Positions 25,125 to 33,135 of a stretch of DNA of 37,147 nt are shown here, piece after piece. The notes beneath the pieces are model-generated. The model saw only the letters and a program-made list of their open reading frames with translations, ran no database searches and was not told the origin of the DNA. The stretch comes from Bacillota bacterium (GTDB taxonomy: Bacteria; Bacillota; Clostridia; Acetivibrionales; DSM-1351): contig JAEYWA010000274.1 in the NCBI GenBank assembly GCA_023431385.1, positions 1 to 37,147 of the forward strand, in the 5' to 3' direction. The number at the start of each line of letters is the position of its first letter. Position 1 is the stretch's first letter. Made by a program: the position numbers and the translations under genes.

Positions 25125-25637
25125 ATGCTTATAAGACAAGAACAACCCGCCGATTACGATGAAATTTATGAACTTGTGAAGAAATCATTTGCTACATCAA
25201 CTAATGACGGGGAATGGGATTATTTGAATGAGGTCAGGGAAAAAGATACCTTTATTCCAGAGCTATCACTGGTTGCAGAAAACGATGACGGGAAATTGGT
25301 AGGGCAGATTGTGTTATATAAATCAAATATAACTGCACCTGATAAAGTTTATACAGAACTGTTGCTATCTCCCATAAGTGTTCACCCCGATTTTTTTCGG
25401 AAGGGCATTGCCCGCGCAATGATGATGGAGGCTTTCCGAATTGCAAAAGATATGGGATTTACTGCTGTATTCCTCTGCGGTGATCCGGAATTTTATCACA
25501 AGTTTGGTTTTAAGGGGACTTATGAATATGGAATATTCCATATTGCCGATAAAACCAAAAAGGCTGAGTGGTGCATGGCTCTTGAATTGATACCGGGTGA
25601 ACTGGCGGGGAAAGCCGGAACTGTTGATATACAATAA
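25125..25637 (+). CDS. GNAT-family N-acetyltransferase (YhbS-like)
   Basis: 170 residues covering the complete GNAT fold. The core acetyl-CoA site appears as S-V-H-P-D-F-F-R-K-G-I-A-R-A-M-M (V-H-P then R-K-G-I-G/A). The segment D-M-G-F-T-A-V-F-L-C-G-D-P-E-F-Y-H-K-F-G-F is typical of the YhbS-like subgroup. AAGGAG precedes the ATG. The acceptor molecule is unknown. The next gene begins 25 nt later and is probably co-transcribed. Confidence 0.88.
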   Translation: MLIRQEQPADYDEIYELVKKSFATSTNDGEWDYLNEVREKDTFIPELSLVAENDDGKLVGQIVLYKSNITAPDKVYTELLLSPISVHPDFFRKGIARAMMMEAFRIAKDMGFTAVFLCGDPEFYHKFGFKGTYEYGIFHIADKTKKAEWCMALELIPGELAGKAGTVDIQ

Positions 25638-25662
25638 TTAAATGCTAGACCAGGAGCTTTAC

Positions 25663-26781
25663 ATGAAAAAATATAACGTAAATTTAGCTGATTTTACTTC
25701 CAGGGGACAGGTTGAATGTGAATTAAGGAATAACATACTTTTTATAACAAATAAGCGTTCTATACCCACTCAGCGCTTTGATGCGGAACATTTGTCCATA
25801 AACTCATATACGGGGTTGCCCGGTAAATACAAATTACCCATGCAAATTGATATTACAGCGAAAATAGATGCTCCCGGCATGTATATACTTATAGGCAACG
25901 GACATGTTAATTTCGGTACCTTATGGTCCGATAACAGACGTATTGATGATATTTCAGCTCCAAACAGGAAAACGAAATGCTTTCACAATTCTATTCCTAT
26001 GAAGGAATTTGTCGAATTATCTTTGATTTTCGACATAAAAGAAATGCAGATACTTATTAACGGCGAGGAAAGGTACTATTCACAAAAAGAAAGATATATG
26101 AAGGCTCCGGTATTCAAAGAGATGAATAGGGATGGTTTTGAAATAAAAATTACCTGCGATAAGCTGGTGAATTTGTGTATTGATTCAGTTTACATAACGG
26201 AGTATGACAATGCGTGCGGAATTGTTCATTCTGAAATGGAACTACCGGCTGCAGTTATAAAAAACATCGCTATTGCTGCCGGGGAAAAACCGACCTTTGA
26301 GAAATGTATATCACTCCTGCCCGAGAGTATTAAGAGGGAAATTATTAGTATTGATGAATACCTAAAGTCCTCAAAGCTATTGAAATTTAAAAGGCAGCTT
26401 GAGAAGAACGGAAATAAAATAACATATTTAGCTGCTGAGTATGGCTTGTCCTATGCTATATATTTAAGTAATGATATTTTTGATCACTCTTTACAATGGT
26501 ACTTAATAACCAAGGGTAAGCCTGAGACCTGGCATCGAAAAGCCAACATGCTGGAAAAAACTCTGGACAGCCTTGCAAGGAAAATTCCTGATTTTGCAGA
26601 TCGTATGTTTAACAATTTGGAGGAATGTGTAGGATGTTATAAAATCTGCCTGGCACGAACCAAATATAAGTTTAATAATAAGCAGAAAGCTGTTTGTCAT
26701 GGAAAGTTGAAATTTAAAATGTGCGTTTCCGGCTTTGAGGATGTCCGTACTTTTATAAATGAAGTTAGTAATCTTGTATAG
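25663..26781 (+). CDS. Protein of unknown function, beta-rich N-terminus and Cys-rich C-terminus
   Basis: 372 residues; I do not recognise the family. Residues ~1-200 alternate short hydrophobic strands and look like a beta-sandwich (for example M-Y-I-L-I-G-N-G-H-V-N-F-G). Residues ~210-300 are mainly helical. The last ~70 hold a cluster of cysteines (E-C-V-G-C-Y-K-I-C, then C-H-G and M-C-V) that could bind a metal. There is no signal peptide or membrane segment. ATG at 25663 is preferred over 25642 because AGGAG lies 6 nt before it, while no ribosome site precedes the earlier ATG. It likely shares a transcript with the GNAT gene. Confidence 0.6.
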   Translation: MKKYNVNLADFTSRGQVECELRNNILFITNKRSIPTQRFDAEHLSINSYTGLPGKYKLPMQIDITAKIDAPGMYILIGNGHVNFGTLWSDNRRIDDISAPNRKTKCFHNSIPMKEFVELSLIFDIKEMQILINGEERYYSQKERYMKAPVFKEMNRDGFEIKITCDKLVNLCIDSVYITEYDNACGIVHSEMELPAAVIKNIAIAAGEKPTFEKCISLLPESIKREIISIDEYLKSSKLLKFKRQLEKNGNKITYLAAEYGLSYAIYLSNDIFDHSLQWYLITKGKPETWHRKANMLEKTLDSLARKIPDFADRMFNNLEECVGCYKICLARTKYKFNNKQKAVCHGKLKFKMCVSGFEDVRTFINEVSNLV

Positions 26782-26839
26782 AAACCAACACTATAATTTG
26801 AATCTGAACAGGTAGCTTTATTAAAAGGGAGGATGAGAT

Positions 26840-27279
26840 ATGGCTAGAGTCCTTGTAATAAGTGCTCCATTTACTGGACATGTAAATCCCACACTTCCAC
26901 TAGTTGCAGAACTTATAAGACGTAGACATAATGTGAGTTTCATAAATGCACCAAGATGGAAAAATAAAATTGAGGATGTAGGAGTAAAGTTCATTCCGTA
27001 TTCACATTTTCCAGATAACTTATCCCAATTGCAAGAACTAAAAAAATGCTTTTTCGGGGCTTATAACGCCGCATGGTTGAAGATTTACAGATAGGGAAAC
27101 AGGTGACAGGCTTGACTTGCCTATGTTCTGCAAAAAAAATATATATGAAAACCATGGATGTATTGAATGACCCATCAATAAAGACAAACTCTAAAGAATT
27201 TATGAATAAGGTCCGCGCGGATATTGGTGTTTCGGGAATTGCAGATAAAGTTGAGAAGGTATTGCAGAAATTAGATTAA
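26840..27279 (+). pseudogene. MGT-family glycosyltransferase remnant with large internal deletion
   Basis: The first frame (26840-27094) is the N-terminus of a macrolide-type UDP-glycosyltransferase: V-L-V-I-S-A-P-F-T-G-H-V-N-P-T-L-P-L, R-R-H-N-V-S-F. It stops after 84 residues. A second frame (27073-27279) gives what looks like the family's C-terminal tail (V-L-N-D-P-S-I-K-T-N-S-K-E-F, G-I-A-D-K-V-E-K-V-L). A normal MGT protein has about 400 residues, so roughly 250 central residues, including the donor-binding part, are lost. GGGAGG before the ATG shows the start was real. Confidence 0.8.
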
Positions 27280-27299
27280 AGAGTAAAGGGAAAGCGTAT

Positions 27300-27431
27300 T
27301 TGAACGATAAAGTAATCTCTGTTTCAGAAAATGAAGATATATCAAATTGTCTGGTAGTTTTCGGGTTTAGTGCAAATTTTAAGAATAATCAGAGATACTA
27401 TGGGGAATGGAGTTATCATTACGGTCAATGA
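27300..27431 (+). CDS. 43-residue ORF, doubtful
   Basis: A TTG start 20 nt after the glycosyltransferase remnant, with AAGGG about 7 nt upstream, reads 43 codons ending S-Y-H-Y-G-Q. The composition is protein-like, but no family is recognised. It may be part of a gene removed together with the middle of the glycosyltransferase. Confidence 0.25.
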   Translation: MNDKVISVSENEDISNCLVVFGFSANFKNNQRYYGEWSYHYGQ

Positions 27432-27476
27432 ATATAGTTACACAATTATTACTGCTCACAAGGAAAAGAGACATAT

Positions 27477-28160
27477 ATGGAAAAAATATTAATCATTGAA
27501 GATAACAGAGATGTTAATAATATGCTGGCAGAGGTTCTCGTAAATGCGGGCTATGACATTTATCAGGTATATACCGGTACAGACGGAATCAATGAAATAA
27601 AAACACGGCAATACGCCTTGATAATTCTGGATATTATGCTTCCGTATAAAAGCGGAGATGAAATATTAAAAGAAGTAAGAGGTTTTTCAGATATTCCTGT
27701 TATTATTATTTCAGCAAAGGACATGATCGGAACTAAAATTGATCTTTTGAAAATGGGAGCTGATGACTATATTACCAAGCCCTTTGATCTGGGAGAGGTT
27801 GCAGCAAGGGTGGAGGCCAATCTGCGGCGTTACCGCAAACAGTCTGCTACCGAAATGATCTTGCACTATGGGGATATGGTACTGGATGATAACGCCAGGA
27901 GGATTACAGTAAACAATAAAGAACTCGATCTGACCGCAAAAGAATATCAGATTCTGGAACTAATGTTAAAGAACAGGGGAAAGGTATTCACCAAGGCAAA
28001 TTTGTACGAAACGGTTTGGCAGGATACTTACCTTGGAGATGATAATGCCGTGAAAACACATTTGAGCAATCTCAGAAGTAAGCTAAAAGCTGCCAATCCA
28101 GGTAAGGAGTATATTGAAACTGTATGGGGACTTGGCTATCGGTTGTATAAAGACTCATGA
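27477..28160 (+). CDS. OmpR-family response regulator
   Basis: 227 residues: receiver domain with E8-D9, phospho-acceptor Asp52 (L-I-I-L-D-I-M-L-P) and Lys in I-T-K-P-F, then a winged-helix DNA-binding domain (~130-225; L-T-A-K-E-Y-Q-I-L-E-L, D-D-N-A-V-K-T-H-L-S-N-L-R-S-K-L, W-G-L-G-Y-R-L). The partner kinase lies three genes later, with a BcrAB-like exporter between them. This order is typical of systems that sense and expel antimicrobial peptides in Firmicutes. Confidence 0.93.
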   Translation: MEKILIIEDNRDVNNMLAEVLVNAGYDIYQVYTGTDGINEIKTRQYALIILDIMLPYKSGDEILKEVRGFSDIPVIIISAKDMIGTKIDLLKMGADDYITKPFDLGEVAARVEANLRRYRKQSATEMILHYGDMVLDDNARRITVNNKELDLTAKEYQILELMLKNRGKVFTKANLYETVWQDTYLGDDNAVKTHLSNLRSKLKAANPGKEYIETVWGLGYRLYKDS

Positions 28161-28236
28161 AGATGACAGGGAATAAGTATCGGTTTTGTGGAATACATTA
28201 AAAACTTATCGAATTCTTTACAATTTTCTTTTGTAT

Positions 28237-28269
28237 CTTAACCTTTTCTAAACCTTCAGTATTTATAAT
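28237..28269 (+). promoter_or_regulatory. Promoter with direct-repeat operator before the ABC exporter
   Basis: TATAAT at 28264-28269 lacks a good -35, but the expected -35 position is covered by two 7-nt direct repeats, CTTAACC (28237-28243) and CTAAACC (28248-28254), 11 nt apart. One-turn spacing is usual for OmpR-type activators, so the regulator encoded just upstream probably binds here. Confidence 0.5.
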
Positions 28270-28336
28270 AAACTCAAAGAAGAGTAATCCATTTAGACTA
28301 TGGAAGAGTTGTAGAAAGGACAGGTGAAAGAGATAG

Positions 28337-29260
28337 ATGAAAAATTATGTTCTTAAAACAGACAACCTGACTAAAAGATATAATGGCGTGGATGTTTTGC
28401 AGGGAGTATCAATGACTTTGGAAGCCGGTAAAATATATGGTCTGATAGGTCAGAATGGGGCCGGGAAAACAACACTGATGCGAATTGCCTCAGGACTTGC
28501 ATTTCCTACAATTGGCAGTATAGAACTTTTTGGTCAGACAGGCAGCTCAAATTTGCAGTTGCAAAGAAAAAGGATAGGCTGTATGATCGAGTATCCAAGT
28601 CTTATTCCGTATATGTCTGCAAAGGAAAATCTCAAGTATCACAGAATAATTCAGGGTATTCCCAATAAAGACATTGAACAGGAGTTGCTAAATATGGTCG
28701 GGCTGGGTAATACAGGCAAGAAACAGGCCAGGAATTTTTCCCTGGGTATGAAACAGCGCCTTGGTATTGCTATAGCTTTACTGGGAAATCCGGAACTATT
28801 GATATTGGATGAACCCATCAACGGTCTGGACCCCTTGGGAGTAGTAGAAATAAGAAAACTGATATACAAGCTGTGTGAGGAACGTCAGATGACTATTCTC
28901 ATTTCAAGCCATAATCTGCCAGAGCTATATCAGGTAGCAACCGACTATATAATTATCCATCACGGTGTGATAAAAAAGACTATAACCCAGGCAGAACTGG
29001 ATGAAAGCTGTAAACATCACATACTTATAGGTTGTGATCAACCAGAGAAGCTTGTCAGTGTACTGGAGCTGCAGCTAAATACTACAAATTACAAAGTTAT
29101 GCCTGACAAGACGGTTAAACTCTATGATTACCTTGATGACAGAGAAACAGTAGCTAGAGCTTTATTTGACAACGGAATTGTAATTACTGAGTTCTCTATA
29201 CAGGGGGATACACTTGAAAACTACTTTATTTCAGTGATAGGGGGTGACCGTAATGCTTAA
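28337..29260 (+). CDS. BcrA-like ABC transporter ATPase
   Basis: 307 residues. Walker A is G-Q-N-G-A-G-K-T-T (38-46), the signature is F-S-L-G-M-K-Q-R-L-G, Walker B L-L-I-L-D-E-P-I-N-G-L-D-P, and the switch histidine lies in I-S-S-H-N-L. The C-terminal ~80 residues form the extra domain of bacitracin/lantibiotic-type exporters. The gene overlaps the start of the permease gene by 8 nt, showing tight coupling. The substrate is not shown by sequence; peptide antibiotics are the usual substrates of the family. Confidence 0.92.
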   Translation: MKNYVLKTDNLTKRYNGVDVLQGVSMTLEAGKIYGLIGQNGAGKTTLMRIASGLAFPTIGSIELFGQTGSSNLQLQRKRIGCMIEYPSLIPYMSAKENLKYHRIIQGIPNKDIEQELLNMVGLGNTGKKQARNFSLGMKQRLGIAIALLGNPELLILDEPINGLDPLGVVEIRKLIYKLCEERQMTILISSHNLPELYQVATDYIIIHHGVIKKTITQAELDESCKHHILIGCDQPEKLVSVLELQLNTTNYKVMPDKTVKLYDYLDDRETVARALFDNGIVITEFSIQGDTLENYFISVIGGDRNA

Positions 29261-30050
29261 TATGATTCATGCAGACTTATATAAAATGTATAAATCTTCG
29301 GCAATAAAGATTTTATTTGGAATTTCCGCTATATGTGCACTGATAATGACAATTATGGCATATATGATTCCATTGGGTAAAATAGATATTGGAAACTCAG
29401 GAATAGGTTTCTTATTCTCCGATATAAACGTAACAAGCATTTTGGGTGCAGCCATGGCTGGGATATTTATATGTAGTGATTTTGAGAATAAATCAATTCA
29501 TCAAGCTATTACCGGCGGCTGCGGAAGAGGCACCATTATTGTGGGAAAGGCAATTTCCTTTTTCTGTGCAATAGCATTTATCACTATACCGTATGCTGTT
29601 GCTGTAGGAATTGGTTTAGGGACTGGGAATAAATACAGTATGGGCAGTTTAGGTTTGGGCTTTCTAAATTTACTTACTCAAGGTGATGGTAAAGCTTTAG
29701 AGGCCGGAGAAATCCTCAAGCTTCTGGTGGTTATGCTTACTTTGGTTATTGTATATATAGCACAGCTTAGTCTTTGTGTGCCATTAGCTGTATCAATTAA
29801 GAAGCCGGTAGCTGTAGTAGCTCTTTATTACGGATTTACAATTTTAACTCCCCAGCTTCAAAGACTGGCAGAGAATTCTCCAATGCTGAAGGATATAACT
29901 TTACTTACACCCTTCGGATTAGAAAATACTTTATTAAACATCGGTTCGGGAATAGATAATATAGTAAAGGCTTTTACAGTAAGTATTATTTTTATAGCAC
30001 TTATGTTATCTATAACGTATTGGCTATTTAGAAAGGTCGAAGTAAAGTAA
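29253..30050 (+). CDS. ABC-2 type permease (BcrB-like)
   Basis: 265 residues with about six membrane segments: ~16-36, ~55-75, ~100-125, ~150-185 and ~240-260 are strongly hydrophobic. The start M-L-N-M-I-H-A-D-L-Y-K-M-Y-K-S is typical of membrane partners of BcrA-type ATPases. ATG at 29253 is used: GGGGGTGA lies just upstream, and an in-frame GTG at 29244 would overlap that site. It forms the membrane pore with the preceding ATPase. Confidence 0.88.
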   Translation: MLNMIHADLYKMYKSSAIKILFGISAICALIMTIMAYMIPLGKIDIGNSGIGFLFSDINVTSILGAAMAGIFICSDFENKSIHQAITGGCGRGTIIVGKAISFFCAIAFITIPYAVAVGIGLGTGNKYSMGSLGLGFLNLLTQGDGKALEAGEILKLLVVMLTLVIVYIAQLSLCVPLAVSIKKPVAVVALYYGFTILTPQLQRLAENSPMLKDITLLTPFGLENTLLNIGSGIDNIVKAFTVSIIFIALMLSITYWLFRKVEVK

Positions 30051-30093
30051 CACTCGAAATAATTAATGTAAGGAGCTGATAAGACTGGCAGCA

Positions 30094-30978
30094 GTGATTG
30101 GAATATTAATTGTAACAGTTGTATTATTAATAACGTATATAATACTTCTTCAGCTCCAGCTGCGAAGTATTAACCGACAGCTTGCAAGGAGGTTGGAGGG
30201 TAATACAAGGCAGCCTGTCAGTCTGGAATTGATAAACCCTGAACTAAACAGGTTAACTTCCAATATAAACAAGTGCCTAAAGGCGGAGGAAATCCTCCGT
30301 CTTGAAAGCCTTCGAGAAGAAAAAAAATTTAAAGAGTTAATTGCAAACATATCTCACGATTTAAGAACTCCTCTTACCGCAATAAAAGGCTACCAACAGC
30401 TTCTGGAAAGCTCTGAGCTTTCTGCCGAGCAAGCAAAAAAACTTCAGATAGCTCAAAAATATTCTGATGAATTGGGTAGCTTAATTCAGAACTTTTTTGA
30501 ATACTCATACCTTGTGAATGCAGATTATAAGTTGAATAAAGAACGTATAAACTTGACCAATTTAGTTGCGGAATGTCTAGCGGCAGCGGTAACCTCCTTT
30601 GAGGAGCGCAGACTTTCAGTATTGTTTGAAGAGGCATCGGCTATATATGTCATGGCCGACAATGGAATGACTACACGTATTATTCAAAATCTTATCCGTA
30701 ACTGTGCCGCTCATTCAGTTGGAGATATTAGGGTTACGGTTTCAGCCTCTGACAAGGGGATTGTAACCTTTGAAAATCCTGTAAAAGATGCTGCTGAGAT
30801 TGATGTAAACCGCATTTTTGAACGCTTCTATACGGTTGATAAATCCAGGAGCAAAGCTTCCACCGGCTTGGGACTATCCATAGTTAAGCACTTAACGGAA
30901 CAGATGGGCGGCACAGTAGGTGCAAGTTTAGTTGGAAATCATCTTGCAATACGGGTGGAATTTCCTTTACATCATTGA
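30094..30978 (+). CDS. Sensor histidine kinase (partner of the OmpR-type regulator)
   Basis: 294 residues. Only one membrane segment is present (residues ~2-20), with no outside sensor domain, so it is an intramembrane-sensing kinase as often found beside BcrAB or BceAB exporters. His88 lies in N-I-S-H-D-L-R-T-P-L; the N box is I-Q-N-L-I-R-N-C-A-A-H; the G box is S-T-G-L-G-L-S-I-V. GTG at 30094 is the first standard start, but AAGGAG lies 18 nt before it. A CTG at 30085, in frame and 9 nt after that site, fits better, so the true protein may be three residues longer. Confidence 0.88.
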   Translation: MIGILIVTVVLLITYIILLQLQLRSINRQLARRLEGNTRQPVSLELINPELNRLTSNINKCLKAEEILRLESLREEKKFKELIANISHDLRTPLTAIKGYQQLLESSELSAEQAKKLQIAQKYSDELGSLIQNFFEYSYLVNADYKLNKERINLTNLVAECLAAAVTSFEERRLSVLFEEASAIYVMADNGMTTRIIQNLIRNCAAHSVGDIRVTVSASDKGIVTFENPVKDAAEIDVNRIFERFYTVDKSRSKASTGLGLSIVKHLTEQMGGTVGASLVGNHLAIRVEFPLHH

Positions 30979-31041
30979 AAGAGGATAAGAAAAGTGAACA
31001 ACCTATACAGAGATATGGTAAACTTAATGTTAAGGATATAA

Positions 31042-31074
31042 ATAGGGACCTGCATCTAAGATGCAGGTCCCTAT
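31042..31074. terminator. Strong hairpin between convergent genes
   Basis: 14-bp perfect stem ATAGGGACCTGCAT / ATGCAGGTCCCTAT around a 5-nt loop, about 60 nt after the kinase stop. A TTTTTT run follows at 31087 on the plus strand. A weaker hairpin (GGGGG / CCCCC, 31104-31108 with 31123-31127) lies beyond it, near the end of the minus-strand gene. Confidence 0.75.
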
Positions 31075-31161
31075 TCAGGAAAGGAGTTTTTTCTTTATTT
31101 GGAGGGGGTCACTTTATTACTGCCCCCAAGTAACCTATTTCTTATTTACATATAGTTTATC

Positions 31162-31578
31162 TTATACTGCATTGTGAACAAACGAAGCAATTGAATCAAG
31201 TGGAATGTCAGTTACCGAACCAACAGAGTAAACAGGGAATCCATCAAAGCCACCGGCGAATTTCCCTTTTCCGCCTCCTCCGAAGCCGGAGCCTCCATAA
31301 CCGCTTCCACATCCGAAATTGCCACCGTAGAACCCATTGTCCCCGCCACAGGAACCTGTACCATGATTGCCCATTCCGTTGCACGCATTACCGAGAGCGC
31401 ATCCAGGGGCTGGTCCTATTCTGGTTATTAATCTTACAAAACATTCATTAACAGACAGTATTACACCTGTAAAGCCCGAGCCCGACTGTCCGCCGCTTTT
31501 GGTAAAGATGGTGACCGTTTCTCCGACATAATTGCATAGCAGAGATTCGAAATTGCCGCCACTAAAATTGTTTGACAT
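31162..31578 (-). CDS. Small coat-like protein with Gly-rich insert
   Basis: 138 residues. Residues ~10-60 (L-L-C-N-Y-V-G-E-T-V-T-I-F-T, G-F-T-G-V-I-L-S-V-N-E-C-F-V-R-L) and the last ~20 (V-T-D-I-P-L-D-S-I-A-S-F-V-H) look like the two halves of a small SH3/Sm-like barrel. Between them lies an insert of ~55 residues rich in Gly, Asn and Cys. The split-barrel layout with a variable Gly-rich loop is familiar in small proteins of Ruminiclostridium-like species, without known function. A spore or surface role is inferred from composition. ATG at 31578 is chosen; a TTG one codon earlier is possible. AAAGGA is upstream. Confidence 0.65.
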   Translation of the reverse strand: MSNNFSGGNFESLLCNYVGETVTIFTKSGGQSGSGFTGVILSVNECFVRLITRIGPAPGCALGNACNGMGNHGTGSCGGDNGFYGGNFGCGSGYGGSGFGGGGKGKFAGGFDGFPVYSVGSVTDIPLDSIASFVHNAV

Positions 31579-31630
31579 CAAATTACATCCTTTCTTGATT
31601 ATTTATATCAACTAATACATTATTATGTAA

Positions 31631-31657
31631 ACAAAATTGAAAATGTTACAATTTTGT
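31631..31657. promoter_or_regulatory. 9-bp inverted repeat, possible operator
   Basis: ACAAAATTG / CAATTTTGT with a 9-nt spacer, 53 nt before the minus-strand coat-like gene. It may be a protein-binding site or an mRNA hairpin in that gene's leader. Confidence 0.35.
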
Positions 31658-31715
31658 GTATAAAAGAAAAAATTTTGTCAAAATAAATTCATATAAAATT
31701 GGGTTTTTCAATAAT

Positions 31716-31780
31716 AAAAAAAGGTCTATTATATAGATTTGTTGATTAGAAATTATGAGGTATAAATTCTCATATAGACC
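31716..31780 (-). terminator. Minus-strand intrinsic terminator, possible attenuator or small RNA end
   Basis: Read on the minus strand: GGTCTAT (31780-31774), an inner hairpin TGAG/CTCA, then ATAGACC (31729-31723) followed directly by seven U residues. It lies upstream of the coat-like gene on the same strand and inside its likely leader, so it would stop transcription before that gene unless bypassed. Confidence 0.5.
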
Positions 31781-32009
31781 GGAAGCCATATATTTTTGGT
31801 CCGAAGGTACAACGCTGCAAAAAACTTTATTTTTGTCATTTAGCTATCCCTCATATATAATTATTTTATATTATTTACCATTTAAAAAGTAATACGATTC
31901 TATGAGTAGAAAGTATGATAGAATAATTTTCGGTGTGGTTTTATAAATATGCTTTTATAAAAATTTAAAATTTAAGAAATATTCATAGCAAAAGAGGATG
32001 GGAGACATA

Positions 32010-33056
32010 ATGATACGTTTTAATTGTGATTATAGTGAAGGTGGACACCCTAAGGTGCTGCAGAAATTAGTTGAAACAAATATGGAGCAGACTGCCGGCT
32101 ACGGGGTTGACCCGTACTGTAAAAAAGCCGCAGAGCTCATCAGAAGAAAATGCGGCCGTGAAGATATTGATGTACATTTTCTGGTTGGAGGAACTCAGAC
32201 AAACCTGACTTTTATTACTTCAGCATTAAGGCCGCATCAGGGTGTTATATCTGCCGATACGGGTCATATCAATACACACGAATCAGGTGCTATTGAAGCA
32301 AACGGGCATAAGGTGCTGTCTCTGCCGGCAGTCAACGGGAAGCTGACAGCTCAGGCTATAGAGGAATATTATATGTCGCATATCAATGATGAAAACCATG
32401 AGCATATGGTACAGCCCGGGATGGTATATATATCAAACCCAACTGAACTTGGAACTATATACAGCAAAGCCGAACTGTCAGCTATAAGTGAAATCTGTAA
32501 AAGAAACGGGTTGTTTTTATATTTGGATGGTGCCCGCCTGGGTTATGCACTCTGTGCTGAGGACAATGACCTTGAGCTAAGGGAGCTTTCACAGCTATGT
32601 GATGCTTTTTATATCGGAGGTACCAAAATCGGTGCACTTTTTGGAGAAGCCCTGATTTTGTGCAGTGATACGCTGAAGAGGGACTTCAGATATATTATTA
32701 AGCAGAAGGGTGGAATGCTTGCCAAGGGGAGACTTCTTGGAGTGCAGTTTTGTGCGCTGTTTGAGAAGGATTTGTATTTTGAGATGGCAAGCCATGCAAA
32801 TAATATGGCTTCTCTGATAAAGGATGCTTTTAAAAGAAACGGTTACAGCTTCCTTGTAAACTCTACTACCAATCAACAGTTTCCAATAATACCTGATAAA
32901 ACTCTTTTAATACTTAAAGAGAATTTTGAATATTCCTTTTGGGAGAAAATAAACGAAAATACTAGTGCAGTCCGTTTTTGTACGAGTTGGGCAACCAGAC
33001 AGGAGGCCGTACAGCTGCTAATAGACGAAATAGATAAACTGGGACAGATAATATAA
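32010..33056 (+). CDS. ltaE: Low-specificity L-threonine aldolase family PLP enzyme
   Basis: 348 residues. It belongs to the PLP-dependent beta-eliminating lyase / threonine aldolase fold: G-G-T-Q-T-N-L near the cofactor phosphate, H-E-S-G-A-I-E, the PLP-stacking Y-L-D-G-A-R-L-G (Asp173, Arg176), and the Schiff-base Lys206 in I-G-G-T-K-I-G. The usual reaction splits threonine or allo-threonine into glycine and acetaldehyde. The first ATG at 31998 is rejected because its ribosome site would touch it; GGGAG lies 5 nt before 32010. No operon partner is evident. Confidence 0.88.
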   Translation: MIRFNCDYSEGGHPKVLQKLVETNMEQTAGYGVDPYCKKAAELIRRKCGREDIDVHFLVGGTQTNLTFITSALRPHQGVISADTGHINTHESGAIEANGHKVLSLPAVNGKLTAQAIEEYYMSHINDENHEHMVQPGMVYISNPTELGTIYSKAELSAISEICKRNGLFLYLDGARLGYALCAEDNDLELRELSQLCDAFYIGGTKIGALFGEALILCSDTLKRDFRYIIKQKGGMLAKGRLLGVQFCALFEKDLYFEMASHANNMASLIKDAFKRNGYSFLVNSTTNQQFPIIPDKTLLILKENFEYSFWEKINENTSAVRFCTSWATRQEAVQLLIDEIDKLGQII

Positions 33057-33135
33057 CAGATTATGTATTACAAGATAAATAAAGCGGTAACTGAGAGATA
33101 GAATATACAAATAAACATATGAAAGTGAAGAAAAT

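Larger units (their letters stand above)
31579..32009. other. 431-nt divergent intergenic region
   Basis: AT-rich, no ORF of note. It holds a 9-bp inverted repeat (31631-31657), a minus-strand hairpin with a U tract (31716-31780), a short GC-richer patch at 31780-31825, and the ribosome site of the threonine aldolase gene (GGGAG, 32000-32004). Confidence 0.6.

Noticed and set aside
31780..32009. Known riboswitch (for example c-di-GMP or amino-acid class) before the threonine aldolase gene
   Set aside because: I could not find the conserved cores of known classes, and the only terminator-like element faces the minus strand.
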